Shown: piece after piece, positions 53,316 through 62,557 of the stretch
Numbering within the stretch: the first letter of the stretch is position 1
Layout: every line of letters begins with the position of its first letter
Notes under the pieces: generated by a model
Databases searched by the model: none
What the model was told of the DNA's origin: nothing
The model's input: only the letters and a program-made list of their open reading frames with translations
Translations under genes and position numbers: made by a program
Assembly: GCA_040772065.1 (NCBI GenBank)
Contig: JAXGYX010000001.1
Span: 1,612,001-1,676,000, forward strand
From: JAXGYX01 sp040772065
GTDB taxonomy: Bacteria; Bacillota; Clostridia; Saccharofermentanales; Fastidiosipilaceae
Reading direction: 5' to 3'
Length of the DNA: 64,000 bases

Positions 53316-54860
53316 TCAGTCAGTTTCATCCGACTCGATTTCCTCCATATCAGAAGGCTCCTCCGGATCGGTCGGAACGGTGAATGAAACATAGGTGCTT
53401 TCTCCTCTTTCGGCAGTCAAACTCGACTCTGTCGAGGTGACAAAGGTTTCGGTCGGTAGTTCCGTCTGATTTCGCTTTTCTCTCACAATTAGGAGCAGCA
53501 CAAAAATCAGAATCAACACGACCACCACAGCCACCGCGAGCGCGAGCGAAACATCACCTTTGCGTTTTCCACCCTTCCTTTTCTTTGGGCGGTTGTTCGG
53601 CGTCGCTCCCCGACCCCGCTTGGACGGCGGACGTTTTAACTCGGCGAGCTGACGCGCATCTTGTCTGTCGGATCCGCGCTTCGGTCGGGCCGGTCGCCCA
53701 TCCGGTTCGCTTTTTGGGCGAATGGCTTGACCGCCTGATTCAGGCGTTGAATGGGCCTTTGGCCGCTGTTTAGCTTGAACAGCCGCCGCTTCGGTCCGGG
53801 ACGCCTCCCGGCTTTGCCCGGCCTCATCTTTGGCGCCGGATCGGTCAACCGACGTTTTTCGCCTTTCCGGCAGCGAAGTGTCCTTTGGACCCGGATGACT
53901 CGCCCGCGGATCGTCCGGGGGTGCCGAAAGATCGGCATCCATGGTTTTTGCGGGCAGCTTTGGGGCACGGATACCATGATCCCTGTCCGCGGTCGAAAGC
54001 ACTTCCGACCGTCCGTGTCGCTTCACCTCCGTAACCTTCCGCTCCGCTTGTTTGGATCCCTTTTTCGCAATTTCCAATTTCGCGGCTTTCGGTCGGACGG
54101 TTTTTGTCCTCTCAAAGACCTCCGCGCCATTTTTTTCTTGTTTTTCGATGGATTTAGCCCTCGGTCGGTCAGATTCCACACTTCTCTTCGGCTCCAAGGT
54201 TTCTTCCCGGCGGTCAGAGGGGGCCTGAGCGCGGCGTTTGCGTTCAATTCTTTGACGGCGCACCTCCCCTTTTCGGGTGTAAGAGTATGCCCGTTCCGAT
54301 TGACGCATTCGGCTTCCATATGTCACAATTCGCCGATCATTCGCGAACCCCGGATCACCGAACGGCTTACCTGATTTAATCGCCTCGATTTCATCTTTGC
54401 CTGCCATTTCCACCGGAACGTCGACACCGGGAATTTCCAGCATGGAGTGAGACAGATTTTCGATATCAAAATGGGGAAATTCATCTGAAGCCTTGCCCCG
54501 CCTGCCACGTGGATCACTATCTTTGGTTAGCAAGCGTAGATAGTTTTCTGTCCTTTCCCGTTCGGCGGCGGTCAGCATCGAGCTTTTTAATAATTTGCGG
54601 AGCGCGTTTCCGGCGGTCTTGGTGTCTCTCCAGACCATCTGGCAACAGGCGTTCAGTTGAACCGCCTGAACGAACATGGGGTAGCGAGCTGAAAGAGATT
54701 TCAACGCGATCGCGGCCATGTCGACATTTCCTTTTTGGATTTGTTTGACCGCTCGGTTATAACGATCCACCGCCTCAGCCTTTTCCCTCGGGGAGGCGAA
54801 ATTAACAACATCCCGTTCCGTGACGGGCTTAAATTTTAGGGCCTCTTCGTTCCAATTCAA
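53316..54860 (-). CDS. Membrane protein with charged disordered linker
   Basis: About 514-aa unrecognised protein. The first 120 residues are helical and TPR-like (KAEAVDRYNRAVKQIQKGNVDMAAIALKSLS split by hand, followed by LLKSSMLTAAERERTENYLRLL). A roughly 300-residue Arg/Lys/Glu/Ser-rich region is almost certainly disordered. One TM helix follows near residue 450 (VSLALAVAVVVVLILIFVLL). The outer tail of about 55 residues is Ser/Thr/Glu-rich. Predicted topology is helical domain inside, short tail outside. The TTG at 54860 is chosen because GGAGGAGGAAG lies 6-9 nt upstream; an ATG at 54896 is the alternative. It overlaps the folC 3' end. Confidence 0.8.
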   Translation of the reverse strand: MNWNEEALKFKPVTERDVVNFASPREKAEAVDRYNRAVKQIQKGNVDMAAIALKSLSARYPMFVQAVQLNACCQMVWRDTKTAGNALRKLLKSSMLTAAERERTENYLRLLTKDSDPRGRRGKASDEFPHFDIENLSHSMLEIPGVDVPVEMAGKDEIEAIKSGKPFGDPGFANDRRIVTYGSRMRQSERAYSYTRKGEVRRQRIERKRRAQAPSDRREETLEPKRSVESDRPRAKSIEKQEKNGAEVFERTKTVRPKAAKLEIAKKGSKQAERKVTEVKRHGRSEVLSTADRDHGIRAPKLPAKTMDADLSAPPDDPRASHPGPKDTSLPERRKTSVDRSGAKDEAGQSREASRTEAAAVQAKQRPKAHSTPESGGQAIRPKSEPDGRPARPKRGSDRQDARQLAELKRPPSKRGRGATPNNRPKKRKGGKRKGDVSLALAVAVVVVLILIFVLLLIVREKRNQTELPTETFVTSTESSLTAERGESTYVSFTVPTDPEEPSDMEEIESDETD

Positions 54861-56289
54861 ATTGAACTTCCTCCTCCGATATAGTCGAGCAAACACGCAT
54901 CACCTCACCGGCGATATAAAGGCTGCCACTTACAAAAGCGGGAGCGCCTGTCAGGCGCTGATTTTGTCTGACGGCTCGGACCGCCTGCTCAACCTCGTCA
55001 AATTCAGCTATATCCGAAACATTATATCTGTTTAAATGGTCATTAGACAACCGCCGAAACCAGTCCGCCAGTTTTCTCGCCGGCAAAGCGCGGTCAGAGT
55101 TGGCCGTCACACAGTATACCCCGCCGACAGAAAAAGATCGGTCGGTCATTATAGCGCGCATCATCGGCTTCCAGTCCTTGTCCGCCAGCGCGGCGACCAA
55201 CAATAAGATCTTTTGACCTCGAAACGTGTCATCCAACGCGCGCGCGGCGCTTCTCATTCCTTGAAGATTGTGCGCGGCGTCAAATATCAACGGAGGATCA
55301 TTTAACAATAATTGTAGACGGCCGGGCCAATACACTCCAGCCAATCCGGCACGGATGGAATCCACAGTCACAAGCTGAGGAGCCAGCGCGCGCGCGGCCC
55401 GGATCGACAGCGCGGCGTTGATAACCTGGTGATCTCCAGGCAGCGGCGCGGTAAACACCTCGTCAAATTCAGACAAAGAAAATGATCGTCGGCTCAACAC
55501 TTCGTCCGGCCGCTGCGGATCACTTCCATCTTCCGTCACACGGATCGTGGTTTCATCGGTCAGCACAAACGGTGTTTTCAATTTGGCGCATCTCAATGTG
55601 AACACTTGTAAAATCTCATGTTGAAGGTCAATCGCCTTTTGGTAATCCGGCGATTCGATATCGCCTTTGACATCCAATGAATTGTCCAATATCAGACAGC
55701 AGGTTCGCTCGGTTATGATACCGGCCTTAGCCTCGGCGATCCGTGTCAGGGAATGGCCCAGCAGTTTTTCATGATCCACGGCGATTTTCGTCACTACGGC
55801 CACTTTGTCCCGGTCAATGACATTGGTCGCATCCAGCTCTCCGCCCAATCCCGTTTCGATCACCATAGCCTGACAGCCTTCACGAGCGAACCACACGAAC
55901 GCGGACGCGGTCAGCTGATCAAAAACAGTCATCTTGACTTCCGGCAGGATCCGTGTACGGGCGATCTCGATTTCTTCACGCAAATCGTCCAGATCCGCTG
56001 TGGGGATCATACTCCGCCAAGGATCCCGCGACCAGTTTTCGACAGCTTTCCTCCCCTCCAAAATCCTCAGACGCTCATTGTATTTTTCTATATGCGGAGA
56101 GGTGTACAGACCGGTTTTCAATCCCGACGCCGCTAAAATCGCCGCCGTGCAGGCGGCGGTCGAGCCTTTGCCATTGGTACCTGCGATATGGATCACCGGA
56201 ATATTATTTTGCGGATCTCCGAACTCACTCAACAGGCGGCGCATCCCGGCCAAACCAAAGTCACTGGTTTTCTGAACTATCGGTTCCAT
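54829..56289 (-). CDS. folC: Folylpolyglutamate/dihydrofolate synthase
   Basis: 486-aa Mur-ligase-fold enzyme adding glutamates to folates (and possibly making dihydrofolate). The P-loop is HIAGTNGKGSTAACTAAIL (about 34-52), followed by LYTSPHIEKYNERLRI. The Ω-loop/metal region is VIETGLGGELDATNVID, then TKIAVDHEKLLGHSLTRIAEAKAGI. IFDAAHNLQGM completes the set. The length is slightly above the usual 430 because of insertions around 85-100 and 225-260. It shares the one-carbon theme with fhs elsewhere in the window. Confidence 0.94.
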   Translation of the reverse strand: MEPIVQKTSDFGLAGMRRLLSEFGDPQNNIPVIHIAGTNGKGSTAACTAAILAASGLKTGLYTSPHIEKYNERLRILEGRKAVENWSRDPWRSMIPTADLDDLREEIEIARTRILPEVKMTVFDQLTASAFVWFAREGCQAMVIETGLGGELDATNVIDRDKVAVVTKIAVDHEKLLGHSLTRIAEAKAGIITERTCCLILDNSLDVKGDIESPDYQKAIDLQHEILQVFTLRCAKLKTPFVLTDETTIRVTEDGSDPQRPDEVLSRRSFSLSEFDEVFTAPLPGDHQVINAALSIRAARALAPQLVTVDSIRAGLAGVYWPGRLQLLLNDPPLIFDAAHNLQGMRSAARALDDTFRGQKILLLVAALADKDWKPMMRAIMTDRSFSVGGVYCVTANSDRALPARKLADWFRRLSNDHLNRYNVSDIAEFDEVEQAVRAVRQNQRLTGAPAFVSGSLYIAGEVMRVCSTISEEEVQFELERRGPKI

Positions 56290-56292
56290 CGC

Positions 56293-57162
56293 TCACCGCC
56301 TTTCCTCAAGATTGAAGATCATGAATTTACTGATAAAATAATTCACAATCACAACCAAAAACGCCGCGATGATTTTTGCGACATCCTCATTCATAGACAA
56401 CAGATTGGACATGACAAACATGCCTCCATATTCCAGCACCAGCGTTGTGATCATCCTGCTTCCGGCAAACTTGATCAATTCGCGCCAGATGTTGCCCGAA
56501 CTGACAAACACATATTTTCGGTTGGTCAAAAAGCCAAACAAGACTGCGCCAACGAAAGAAATGGTTTGGGGGATCAGCCAACCATAGCCACCAAGATAAT
56601 TCGCGCCCAGCGCCCGAACAAACACGGCGTTGATCAAAGAAAAGCTGCCAATGCTGACCACGGAAGTCAGCACGCCAAATACAATGTAGAAAAAAATTTC
56701 ATAGGATAAAAGAGTGAGAATGAGGTTTCCCATCAAGAGCGCGACGCCAAGAATGAAAAATATGGCCACTTCGGTGACCCCTATCAAGGATTTCAAGATA
56801 AAGGCACCCAGCGCGCCGGCCGACAAACTGATGGCGCAACGAGCCCAAAAGCGCAATCGATAAATGCCGTGAAGCGTTCGCGCTCCGTCAGGATCGACAT
56901 CATCGGCGGGCTCCGCCGAATCCGTTTTACACAAAAGCTCGTCCGCCGAGTATAAAAATAAACAAAAAGGCAGACAGGCGATCGCATGTGCGATCAGCGC
57001 CGGTATCAGGCCATCGATTATGCCAAACAGCTCAAACAACAGATAAATCGACAAAGCGATCCCGACATACACTACGGAGCCTGACGCCGTCCTGGCGAAC
57101 ACGCTGCGCAGTGACGCGCTGTCCGGTTTGGCGAATTCCGGTGGAGATATCGGTTTTTGCAT
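56293..57162 (-). CDS. GtrA-like membrane protein, apparently tandem
   Basis: About 289-aa membrane protein. The C-terminal half (about 165-285) matches the GtrA family, four-helix proteins linked to flipping of lipid-linked sugars: FGVLTSVVSIGSFSLINAVF, FGFLTNRKYVFVS, VNYFISKFMIF. The N-terminal half has four more hydrophobic segments and ends with LLMGNLILTLLSYEIFF, similar to the last GtrA helix, so it may be a degenerate duplicate. The ATG at 57162 is chosen because GAGG lies 6 nt upstream and it avoids overlap with the next gene. Substrate unknown; it lies 3 nt before folC. Confidence 0.8.
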   Translation of the reverse strand: MQKPISPPEFAKPDSASLRSVFARTASGSVVYVGIALSIYLLFELFGIIDGLIPALIAHAIACLPFCLFLYSADELLCKTDSAEPADDVDPDGARTLHGIYRLRFWARCAISLSAGALGAFILKSLIGVTEVAIFFILGVALLMGNLILTLLSYEIFFYIVFGVLTSVVSIGSFSLINAVFVRALGANYLGGYGWLIPQTISFVGAVLFGFLTNRKYVFVSSGNIWRELIKFAGSRMITTLVLEYGGMFVMSNLLSMNEDVAKIIAAFLVVIVNYFISKFMIFNLEERR

Positions 57163-57196
57163 ATTCAACCTCAATATTTCAACGTGGGCGGTCAGT

Positions 57197-58156
57197 CTAT
57201 TTTTTTGGACGACGGGCGTGGCCCGCACTGCCATTTCCGGATCGTCCCGAAGGTCGCGGTCCGGCCATGTTCTTTTCTTTTTTTCCGGTCTTCCGTTTCG
57301 CGCCCGGACGCGATGTCCCTTTCGCCGATTTGGCGCGGCGCACTTTCATGCCGGGTGGAATTTGCAGGAGCAAAAAGAAGATCATCAAAATGACAAACAA
57401 CAACGCGAACATCAAGAGCAGCGTCACGACCATGCGGCGTGGCATTTTAGGGTGATCCGTCCGGTCAGTCCGCAGCACATTGGTAAAAGACAGTTCGCCG
57501 GTTGATTCGTCGATTTCCGTCTCGCTCTCGTCGGCGGCGGTGGAGTGTGTGACTTCGGTGCGAATCACACCCGGCAGCCCTTCATCCAGGCGTTCGGTCT
57601 CCAGCGTCGTGGGTGAGCCGTCACTTTGGGTCGGTTCGGGTATGGTATACGCGGTGGTGGGCAATGGTTCGACATCACCTTGAATCTGTACAAAGCGGTA
57701 GGCGCCGCCGAACTCGGCATATAGATCCTCCCCTTTTGCCATAAAAGAAGCGGCTTGGATCTGCACTCGGCCACCCGGCGCTCCCCGCGCGCGCAAATTC
57801 ACTTTGCCGATTTCATTGACACCGGCCGGCAATACTCCGGAAATCCGAAAGCCAATCAGCCCATTGTCTTCGTAAGCCCCGACGATGTCCGCCGAATCGT
57901 AGCGCTCGGCGGTGACCCCAAGGTACTCAAACGAGTCCGAATCATAGCTCAAGATGACCTCGCCCTCATCCGCGTACGTGGATTGCCTAACACGCAAAGT
58001 CACCACCAATTCGTCTCCTCGTTCCACTCGGTCCGGAGCGCTGACATTCAATATTGCCTGACCGGCGGCATGGACAGCGACCGGAAAACATAAAATGATC
58101 AGCAGGACCAACAGAAAAGACAGATGGCGAAGCCTCTCAATGACACTTGTTGTCAT
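57197..58156 (-). CDS. Membrane-anchored cohesin-like domain protein
   Basis: About 319-aa protein. The N-terminus is a clear signal peptide (MTTSVIERLRHLSFLLVLLI, cleavage near VHAAG). A cohesin-type beta domain follows (about 32-150: VSAPDRVERGDELVVTLRV, GEVILSYDSDSFEYLGV, GLIGFRISGVLPAG). After a Thr/Glu-rich stalk there is one TM helix (about 245-268) and a strongly basic cytoplasmic tail. Cohesins bind dockerins in cellulosomes, but single cohesin-like domains occur in many surface proteins, and no dockerin is seen here. The ATG at 58156 was chosen for the signal peptide; longer starts exist to 58240. Confidence 0.78.
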   Translation of the reverse strand: MTTSVIERLRHLSFLLVLLIILCFPVAVHAAGQAILNVSAPDRVERGDELVVTLRVRQSTYADEGEVILSYDSDSFEYLGVTAERYDSADIVGAYEDNGLIGFRISGVLPAGVNEIGKVNLRARGAPGGRVQIQAASFMAKGEDLYAEFGGAYRFVQIQGDVEPLPTTAYTIPEPTQSDGSPTTLETERLDEGLPGVIRTEVTHSTAADESETEIDESTGELSFTNVLRTDRTDHPKMPRRMVVTLLLMFALLFVILMIFFLLLQIPPGMKVRRAKSAKGTSRPGAKRKTGKKEKNMAGPRPSGRSGNGSAGHARRPKK

Positions 58157-58308
58157 TGTTTTTTCTTTCGGGCGAAGTCTATTTTTTCCACAACAATCTA
58201 TCATTAATCTCACTTCGATCAAGTCATTTGTTTTGTCCAAATCACTTGTCTCCCGTTATTTTCCCGATCGAAACGACATTCACCAACGATCACGGAAAAC
58301 AATTGAAA

Positions 58309-58935
58309 TCAGGTAGGATTGAGCTCATCCAGCGTCAATGAAAATGAATCCGCGAAGTGTCTCATAAAATAATCCGCTTCCGGAAGTCCCATCCGCCGTA
58401 CTCTTTGTTCGGACTGGCGAAGCGCGAGCGCGAACTCTCCGTTGCCCGACCTCACTTCCTGCGCGCATTTCAAATACGCGCAAATTTTGTCCGCCGCACG
58501 CACAAATTGTCTTTCCTCCACCGCCTTTTCGTCATTGTCTGATTCGGACATCAGGCCACGATACTCCGGGACCATAAAATCCGGCAAAAAAGACAGCAGT
58601 CGTTCCAGCGCTGATTCCTCAACACGCCGGTACGCCTCGCGGATGGAATCATCATAATATTTGACCGGCGTAGGTAAATCACCGGTGATGATCTCGGGCG
58701 CATCATGATACAGACCCATCACAGCGACGCGCTCCGCATCCACTTTCGGCGCCTCCGGACCACCCACCACATTGGCGTTACGTAAAATCGCCATCGCGTG
58801 CGCGACCAAAGCGACCATCAAAGCGTGCTCCGCCAAGTTCTCACTCGAATGGTTGCGCATCAGGCTCCAACGTTTGATCAGGCGCATGCGATCCATCATA
58901 GCAAAAAAATGATAGTCCTTCCCGGTTTCACTCAT
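58309..58935 (-). CDS. yfbR: 5'-deoxynucleotidase, YfbR-like HD protein
   Basis: 208-aa HD-domain phosphohydrolase resembling E. coli YfbR, which dephosphorylates deoxynucleoside 5'-monophosphates. The N-terminal FFAMMDRMRLIKRWSLMRN is close to YfbR. The metal ligands are His in ENLAEHALMVA, HD in MGLYHDAPEIITGDLPTPVK and the distal Asp in RAADKICAYLKC. Length is near the usual 200. Its start overlaps the pcrA stop by 4 nt, so it is translationally coupled to the helicase. Confidence 0.92.
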   Translation of the reverse strand: MSETGKDYHFFAMMDRMRLIKRWSLMRNHSSENLAEHALMVALVAHAMAILRNANVVGGPEAPKVDAERVAVMGLYHDAPEIITGDLPTPVKYYDDSIREAYRRVEESALERLLSFLPDFMVPEYRGLMSESDNDEKAVEERQFVRAADKICAYLKCAQEVRSGNGEFALALRQSEQRVRRMGLPEADYFMRHFADSFSLTLDELNPT

Positions 58936-61601
58936 AATTTCTCCTTGGTAAGTTTGGCCTGGCGCAACAACAAGGTTTTCTTCACTCCTCTATCAAACTG
59001 GACCACCACAACCGCGTCGCCGGCCACCTGTTCGTTGGACAGCAACTTGCCAACGCCAAAGCGATTGTGCCTGACCCTCATCCCATCCACCAATTGTGAC
59101 GGTCTCAGATAACGATCATCCGCTGCCGGGACGGTGTCGCGCGTGGATTTATCCGTCTGCCGGATAAACGACAGGCCTTTGTTTCGCTCTTTGGCGGATC
59201 CCCGTGCCGTTCCCGAGGCCGAGCGCTCCACCAAACCGAACGATCCTCCTCCCGCCGACCCCATTTTTTCATATCCCTCACGCCGTTCAACTCCGGCTGA
59301 TCGAGGCGTTCCATACGCGGCCGCGTCGCCTTGAACTGAACCACCGATCTCCTCGAGAGTTTCGGGCGGAATCTCTTTGACAAAACGTGACACCGGCAGA
59401 TATTGGGTCTGACCATATAACATTCTGCTTCTCGCCGTTGTGACATACAGTTTATCGCGCGCTCTGGTTATCGCCACATAGGCCAACCGCCTCTCCTCCT
59501 CCTCACCTTCCGGTGTGTCGGTCGCTCTTCGGTTGGGGAAAATCGTCTCCTCCGCGGCGATCAGGAAAACGACCTTGAATTCCAATCCTTTCGCGGAGTG
59601 AATCGTCATCAGACGCACATAGTCGTCTCCCTGACCTTCCAAATCCATCTCGGAATAGAGCGCCGATTGCTCCAAAAACGCCGTCAGCAGCTCAACCGGC
59701 GTGGGCGGCTCATCAGCCAGCGCGGCGGCAGCCATGGCGCTTCCATCCGTATCATGGAACGCCTCATCGTCCAACGCACTTTCCCTCACATAGTTCTCGG
59801 TGAACTCTTTGGCGTCCGAAAGCAATTCCTTCAAGTTTTCAATGCGGTCGACGGTCAGATCTTTACCGCTTTCCTGTTCCTCTATGATGCTTTGGATCAG
59901 GCCGGACTCATTTTCGACATACTCCAGAAAATCCTCAAACGTCCGTTCATTTTTGGACAAACAATCGGCGAATCCGTCAATCATCTCGGCGAACGCGATC
60001 AGTTTGCGCGCCACCCTGCTGATCCGCGGAAATCGACGCGCTTGTCGACAGATCTCGAGACAGCTGAGATTTTCGTTGGCGGACAGCTCGCGGATGGCCT
60101 CAACAGTCACCGCGCCGATGCCGCGTTTTGGCACGTTGATCACCCGCTCAAAGGAAAGATTGTCATCCGGCATCAAAATCAGGCGCAGATACGCGATGAC
60201 ATCCTTGATTTCACGGCGGTCGTAAAATCTCATGCCGCCAAAAACACGGTATGGTATGCCTCGTTCTCGAAAAGCGCCCTCCATACTGCGGGACAGCGCG
60301 TTGTTGCGATACAAAACAGCGATGTCACGGTATGACAAATCTGTCTTATCCTGGCGGACACGCCGGGTGATCTCATCCGCCACAAAGCGACCTTCATCGT
60401 ATTGGTCATTACCGCGGTAAAAAGTCACCGCTTCGCCCAGCTCCGATCCGGTCCACAGCTTTTTTCGTTTTCGTCCGCGATTATGCGCGATCACCCGGTT
60501 CGCCGACTGCAAAATCACGCCGGTCGAACGATAGTTTTGTTCCAGTTTGATTATCCTGCAGCGCTTGTAGTCTTTTTCAAACTCCAGAATGTTGCTCAAG
60601 TCCGCTCCACGGAAAGAATAAATGGACTGGTCATCGTCTCCGACCACACAGATATTTTTATGTTTTTTAGCCAACAGGCGGACGGCCTCGTACTGAGCCG
60701 CGTTGGTGTCTTGGTATTCATCCACCAGAATGTACTCAAATCGATCCTGCCATTGTTCACGCACTTCGGGATGCTCTTTCAACAACCGCACCATGTTCAA
60801 TAAAATATCATCGAAGTCCATAGCGCCACTCTCCCGCAAACGGCGCTGGTAAAGCTCATACACCTCGGCGATCACCTGATCGATCGGCCCGGCGGCGGAT
60901 TTGGCAAAGGCGTCCACATCCAGCATCTGATTTTTTGCCGTGCTGATGCGTGACTGTATGTAACGAGGCTTGAAGCGCTCATCCGAAACACCCAGATCCT
61001 TCATGGTCCGTCTAACCAAAGCCAGCTGATCATCCGCGTCCACAATGGAGAAGTGGGCGGGATATCCCAACAGCTCGGCATGGCGACGTAAAATCCTGGA
61101 AAACATGGAATGGAAGGTGCCCACCCACATTCTGTCGGCGATCGGTCCTATCAGCTCGCCGATCCGCTCTTTCATTTCGCGCGCCGCCTTATTTGTGAAA
61201 GTGATCGCCAGTATGGCGAACGGGCTCACGCCGGCGACCTCTATCAAATGCGCAATCCGTCTGGTTATGACCATGGTCTTGCCGGATCCGGCGCCGGCCA
61301 GCACCAACATCGGACCATCCTTATGCAAAACCGCCTCATATTGTTGAGGATTCAATCCTTCCAACAGTTCTTGTTCAATCGCTCGACTGTCGGGCGGCTC
61401 GAAGCGCTCCGTCCGGGCCCCACGCGTTTCAGACGGGTCCGATGTTGAACGCGTCCGGGGTGGCTCATCGTCAAACGGTTGTCCCTCGGCGGGCGGGCGC
61501 TCCGGAAAAGGAACCACCTCGGCGACTTCCGCCGGCGGTTCAAGCTCGTCCAAATGTCGATTCGCCTCATCCTGCCGCGCTAAAAATTCAAAAAGATCCA
61601 T
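58932..61601 (-). CDS. pcrA: ATP-dependent DNA helicase PcrA/UvrD
   Basis: 889-aa superfamily 1A 3'-5' helicase for DNA repair and replication restart. Motif I is LAGAGSGKTMVITRR (about residues 98-112), motif II VDEYQDTN, motif III DDDQSIYSFRGA, motif IV region EQNYRSTGVI, and motifs V/VI VRLMTIHSAKGLEF and ERRLAYVAITRARDKL. The C-terminal Tudor-like domain is MRVRHNRFGVGKLLSNEQ. An acidic, proline-rich extension of about 80 residues precedes the helicase core and is not typical. It overlaps yfbR by 4 nt. Confidence 0.95.
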   Translation of the reverse strand: MDLFEFLARQDEANRHLDELEPPAEVAEVVPFPERPPAEGQPFDDEPPRTRSTSDPSETRGARTERFEPPDSRAIEQELLEGLNPQQYEAVLHKDGPMLVLAGAGSGKTMVITRRIAHLIEVAGVSPFAILAITFTNKAAREMKERIGELIGPIADRMWVGTFHSMFSRILRRHAELLGYPAHFSIVDADDQLALVRRTMKDLGVSDERFKPRYIQSRISTAKNQMLDVDAFAKSAAGPIDQVIAEVYELYQRRLRESGAMDFDDILLNMVRLLKEHPEVREQWQDRFEYILVDEYQDTNAAQYEAVRLLAKKHKNICVVGDDDQSIYSFRGADLSNILEFEKDYKRCRIIKLEQNYRSTGVILQSANRVIAHNRGRKRKKLWTGSELGEAVTFYRGNDQYDEGRFVADEITRRVRQDKTDLSYRDIAVLYRNNALSRSMEGAFRERGIPYRVFGGMRFYDRREIKDVIAYLRLILMPDDNLSFERVINVPKRGIGAVTVEAIRELSANENLSCLEICRQARRFPRISRVARKLIAFAEMIDGFADCLSKNERTFEDFLEYVENESGLIQSIIEEQESGKDLTVDRIENLKELLSDAKEFTENYVRESALDDEAFHDTDGSAMAAAALADEPPTPVELLTAFLEQSALYSEMDLEGQGDDYVRLMTIHSAKGLEFKVVFLIAAEETIFPNRRATDTPEGEEEERRLAYVAITRARDKLYVTTARSRMLYGQTQYLPVSRFVKEIPPETLEEIGGSVQGDAAAYGTPRSAGVERREGYEKMGSAGGGSFGLVERSASGTARGSAKERNKGLSFIRQTDKSTRDTVPAADDRYLRPSQLVDGMRVRHNRFGVGKLLSNEQVAGDAVVVVQFDRGVKKTLLLRQAKLTKEKL

Positions 61602-61691
61602 TTCGTCTCCTCAACGATTTTCTGTATCATTCATTATATACCATTCTCAAAAAAATACGCACCAAAAGAACATATGTTTTCTCCGTCGCGC

Positions 61692-61726
61692 AAAAAACAC
61701 TCCGGACTCGCTTTGAGCCCGGAGCG
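61692..61726 (-). terminator. Terminator of hpf
   Basis: A 13-bp stem with one mismatch (CGCTCCGGGCTC with CGAGTCCGGAGTG) is followed by six T on the minus strand. It lies about 70 bp after the hpf stop codon and before pcrA. Confidence 0.9.
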
Positions 61727-61796
61727 TTTGACAAAAAAGCCGGCGGTTGTCCGCTCGTTGGCGCGTCACGCCTGTCGGGCGCGACATGGGCGAAAT

Positions 61797-62339
61797 TTAA
61801 TATTCCGGTTCAAGCAGACCGTAATTGCCATCTTTTCGTTTGTAGACCAGACAGACCTGACCGGACTCCGGTGACAGATAGAGCAGGAAGGCGTGACCAA
61901 GCAGTTCCATTTGCAAAACCGCCTCTTCGGGCGACATTTGGCTCAATGTGAATGTTTTGCGTCTGATGATCTGGGGCGTGTCCGACTCCAAATCATCAGA
62001 TAAATCCGGCATTTCCTGCTTCAAATACTCGTTCATATACGCGAAGTCACGGACATTTTTCACCATGCGGGTTTTGTGTTTGCGAATCTGCCCCTCCATG
62101 ATGGAAATCGCCTCGTCCAACGCTGACATCACACTGTCATCCAGCGCTTCGGCGCGATAATAATGCTTGTGAATTTTCATAGTGATTTCCGCGCTGATTT
62201 TGTTGGCCTCCGGTCGAACCTTGACCGAGACGGTAGATTTGTCATCAAAATAGCGATTGAATTTATTAAACTTCTTCTCAATTTTTTCGTTTAGCTGGTC
62301 ACTGATTTTAATGTTTTGTCCGGTTATAACGATCTTCAT
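61797..62339 (-). CDS. hpf: Ribosome hibernation promoting factor, long form
   Basis: 180-aa long-form HPF that dimerises 70S ribosomes into inactive 100S particles in stationary phase. The N-terminal S30AE domain (about 1-100) starts MKIVITGQNIKISDQLNEKI and includes SAEITMKIHKHYYRAEA. The C-terminal dimerisation domain (about 122-178) has IRRKTFTLSQMSPEEAVLQM and LYLSPESGQVCLVYKRKDGN. Length is typical. A good AGGAGCGG site precedes the ATG. It is followed by its own terminator. The 62340-62557 gap upstream shows no gene. Confidence 0.96.
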   Translation of the reverse strand: MKIVITGQNIKISDQLNEKIEKKFNKFNRYFDDKSTVSVKVRPEANKISAEITMKIHKHYYRAEALDDSVMSALDEAISIMEGQIRKHKTRMVKNVRDFAYMNEYLKQEMPDLSDDLESDTPQIIRRKTFTLSQMSPEEAVLQMELLGHAFLLYLSPESGQVCLVYKRKDGNYGLLEPEY

Positions 62340-62557
62340 AGACCGCTCCTTCCTATGTCAGCACTAATTCAGGCCGATGTCGGCGCACTTTGAAAGCCGA
62401 CCTTTTATTGATTGGTGAATATGAACAAAAGGAATGGTGAAAATAGATTTTCCATCGCTCATTTCATCATTAATCATAGACAACTTTGTGGTCCGAAACA
62501 AGATCAGATTCAAAATAATCCACTCGGGTCTGTGCGGAAAATCACCGGGATCACAAA

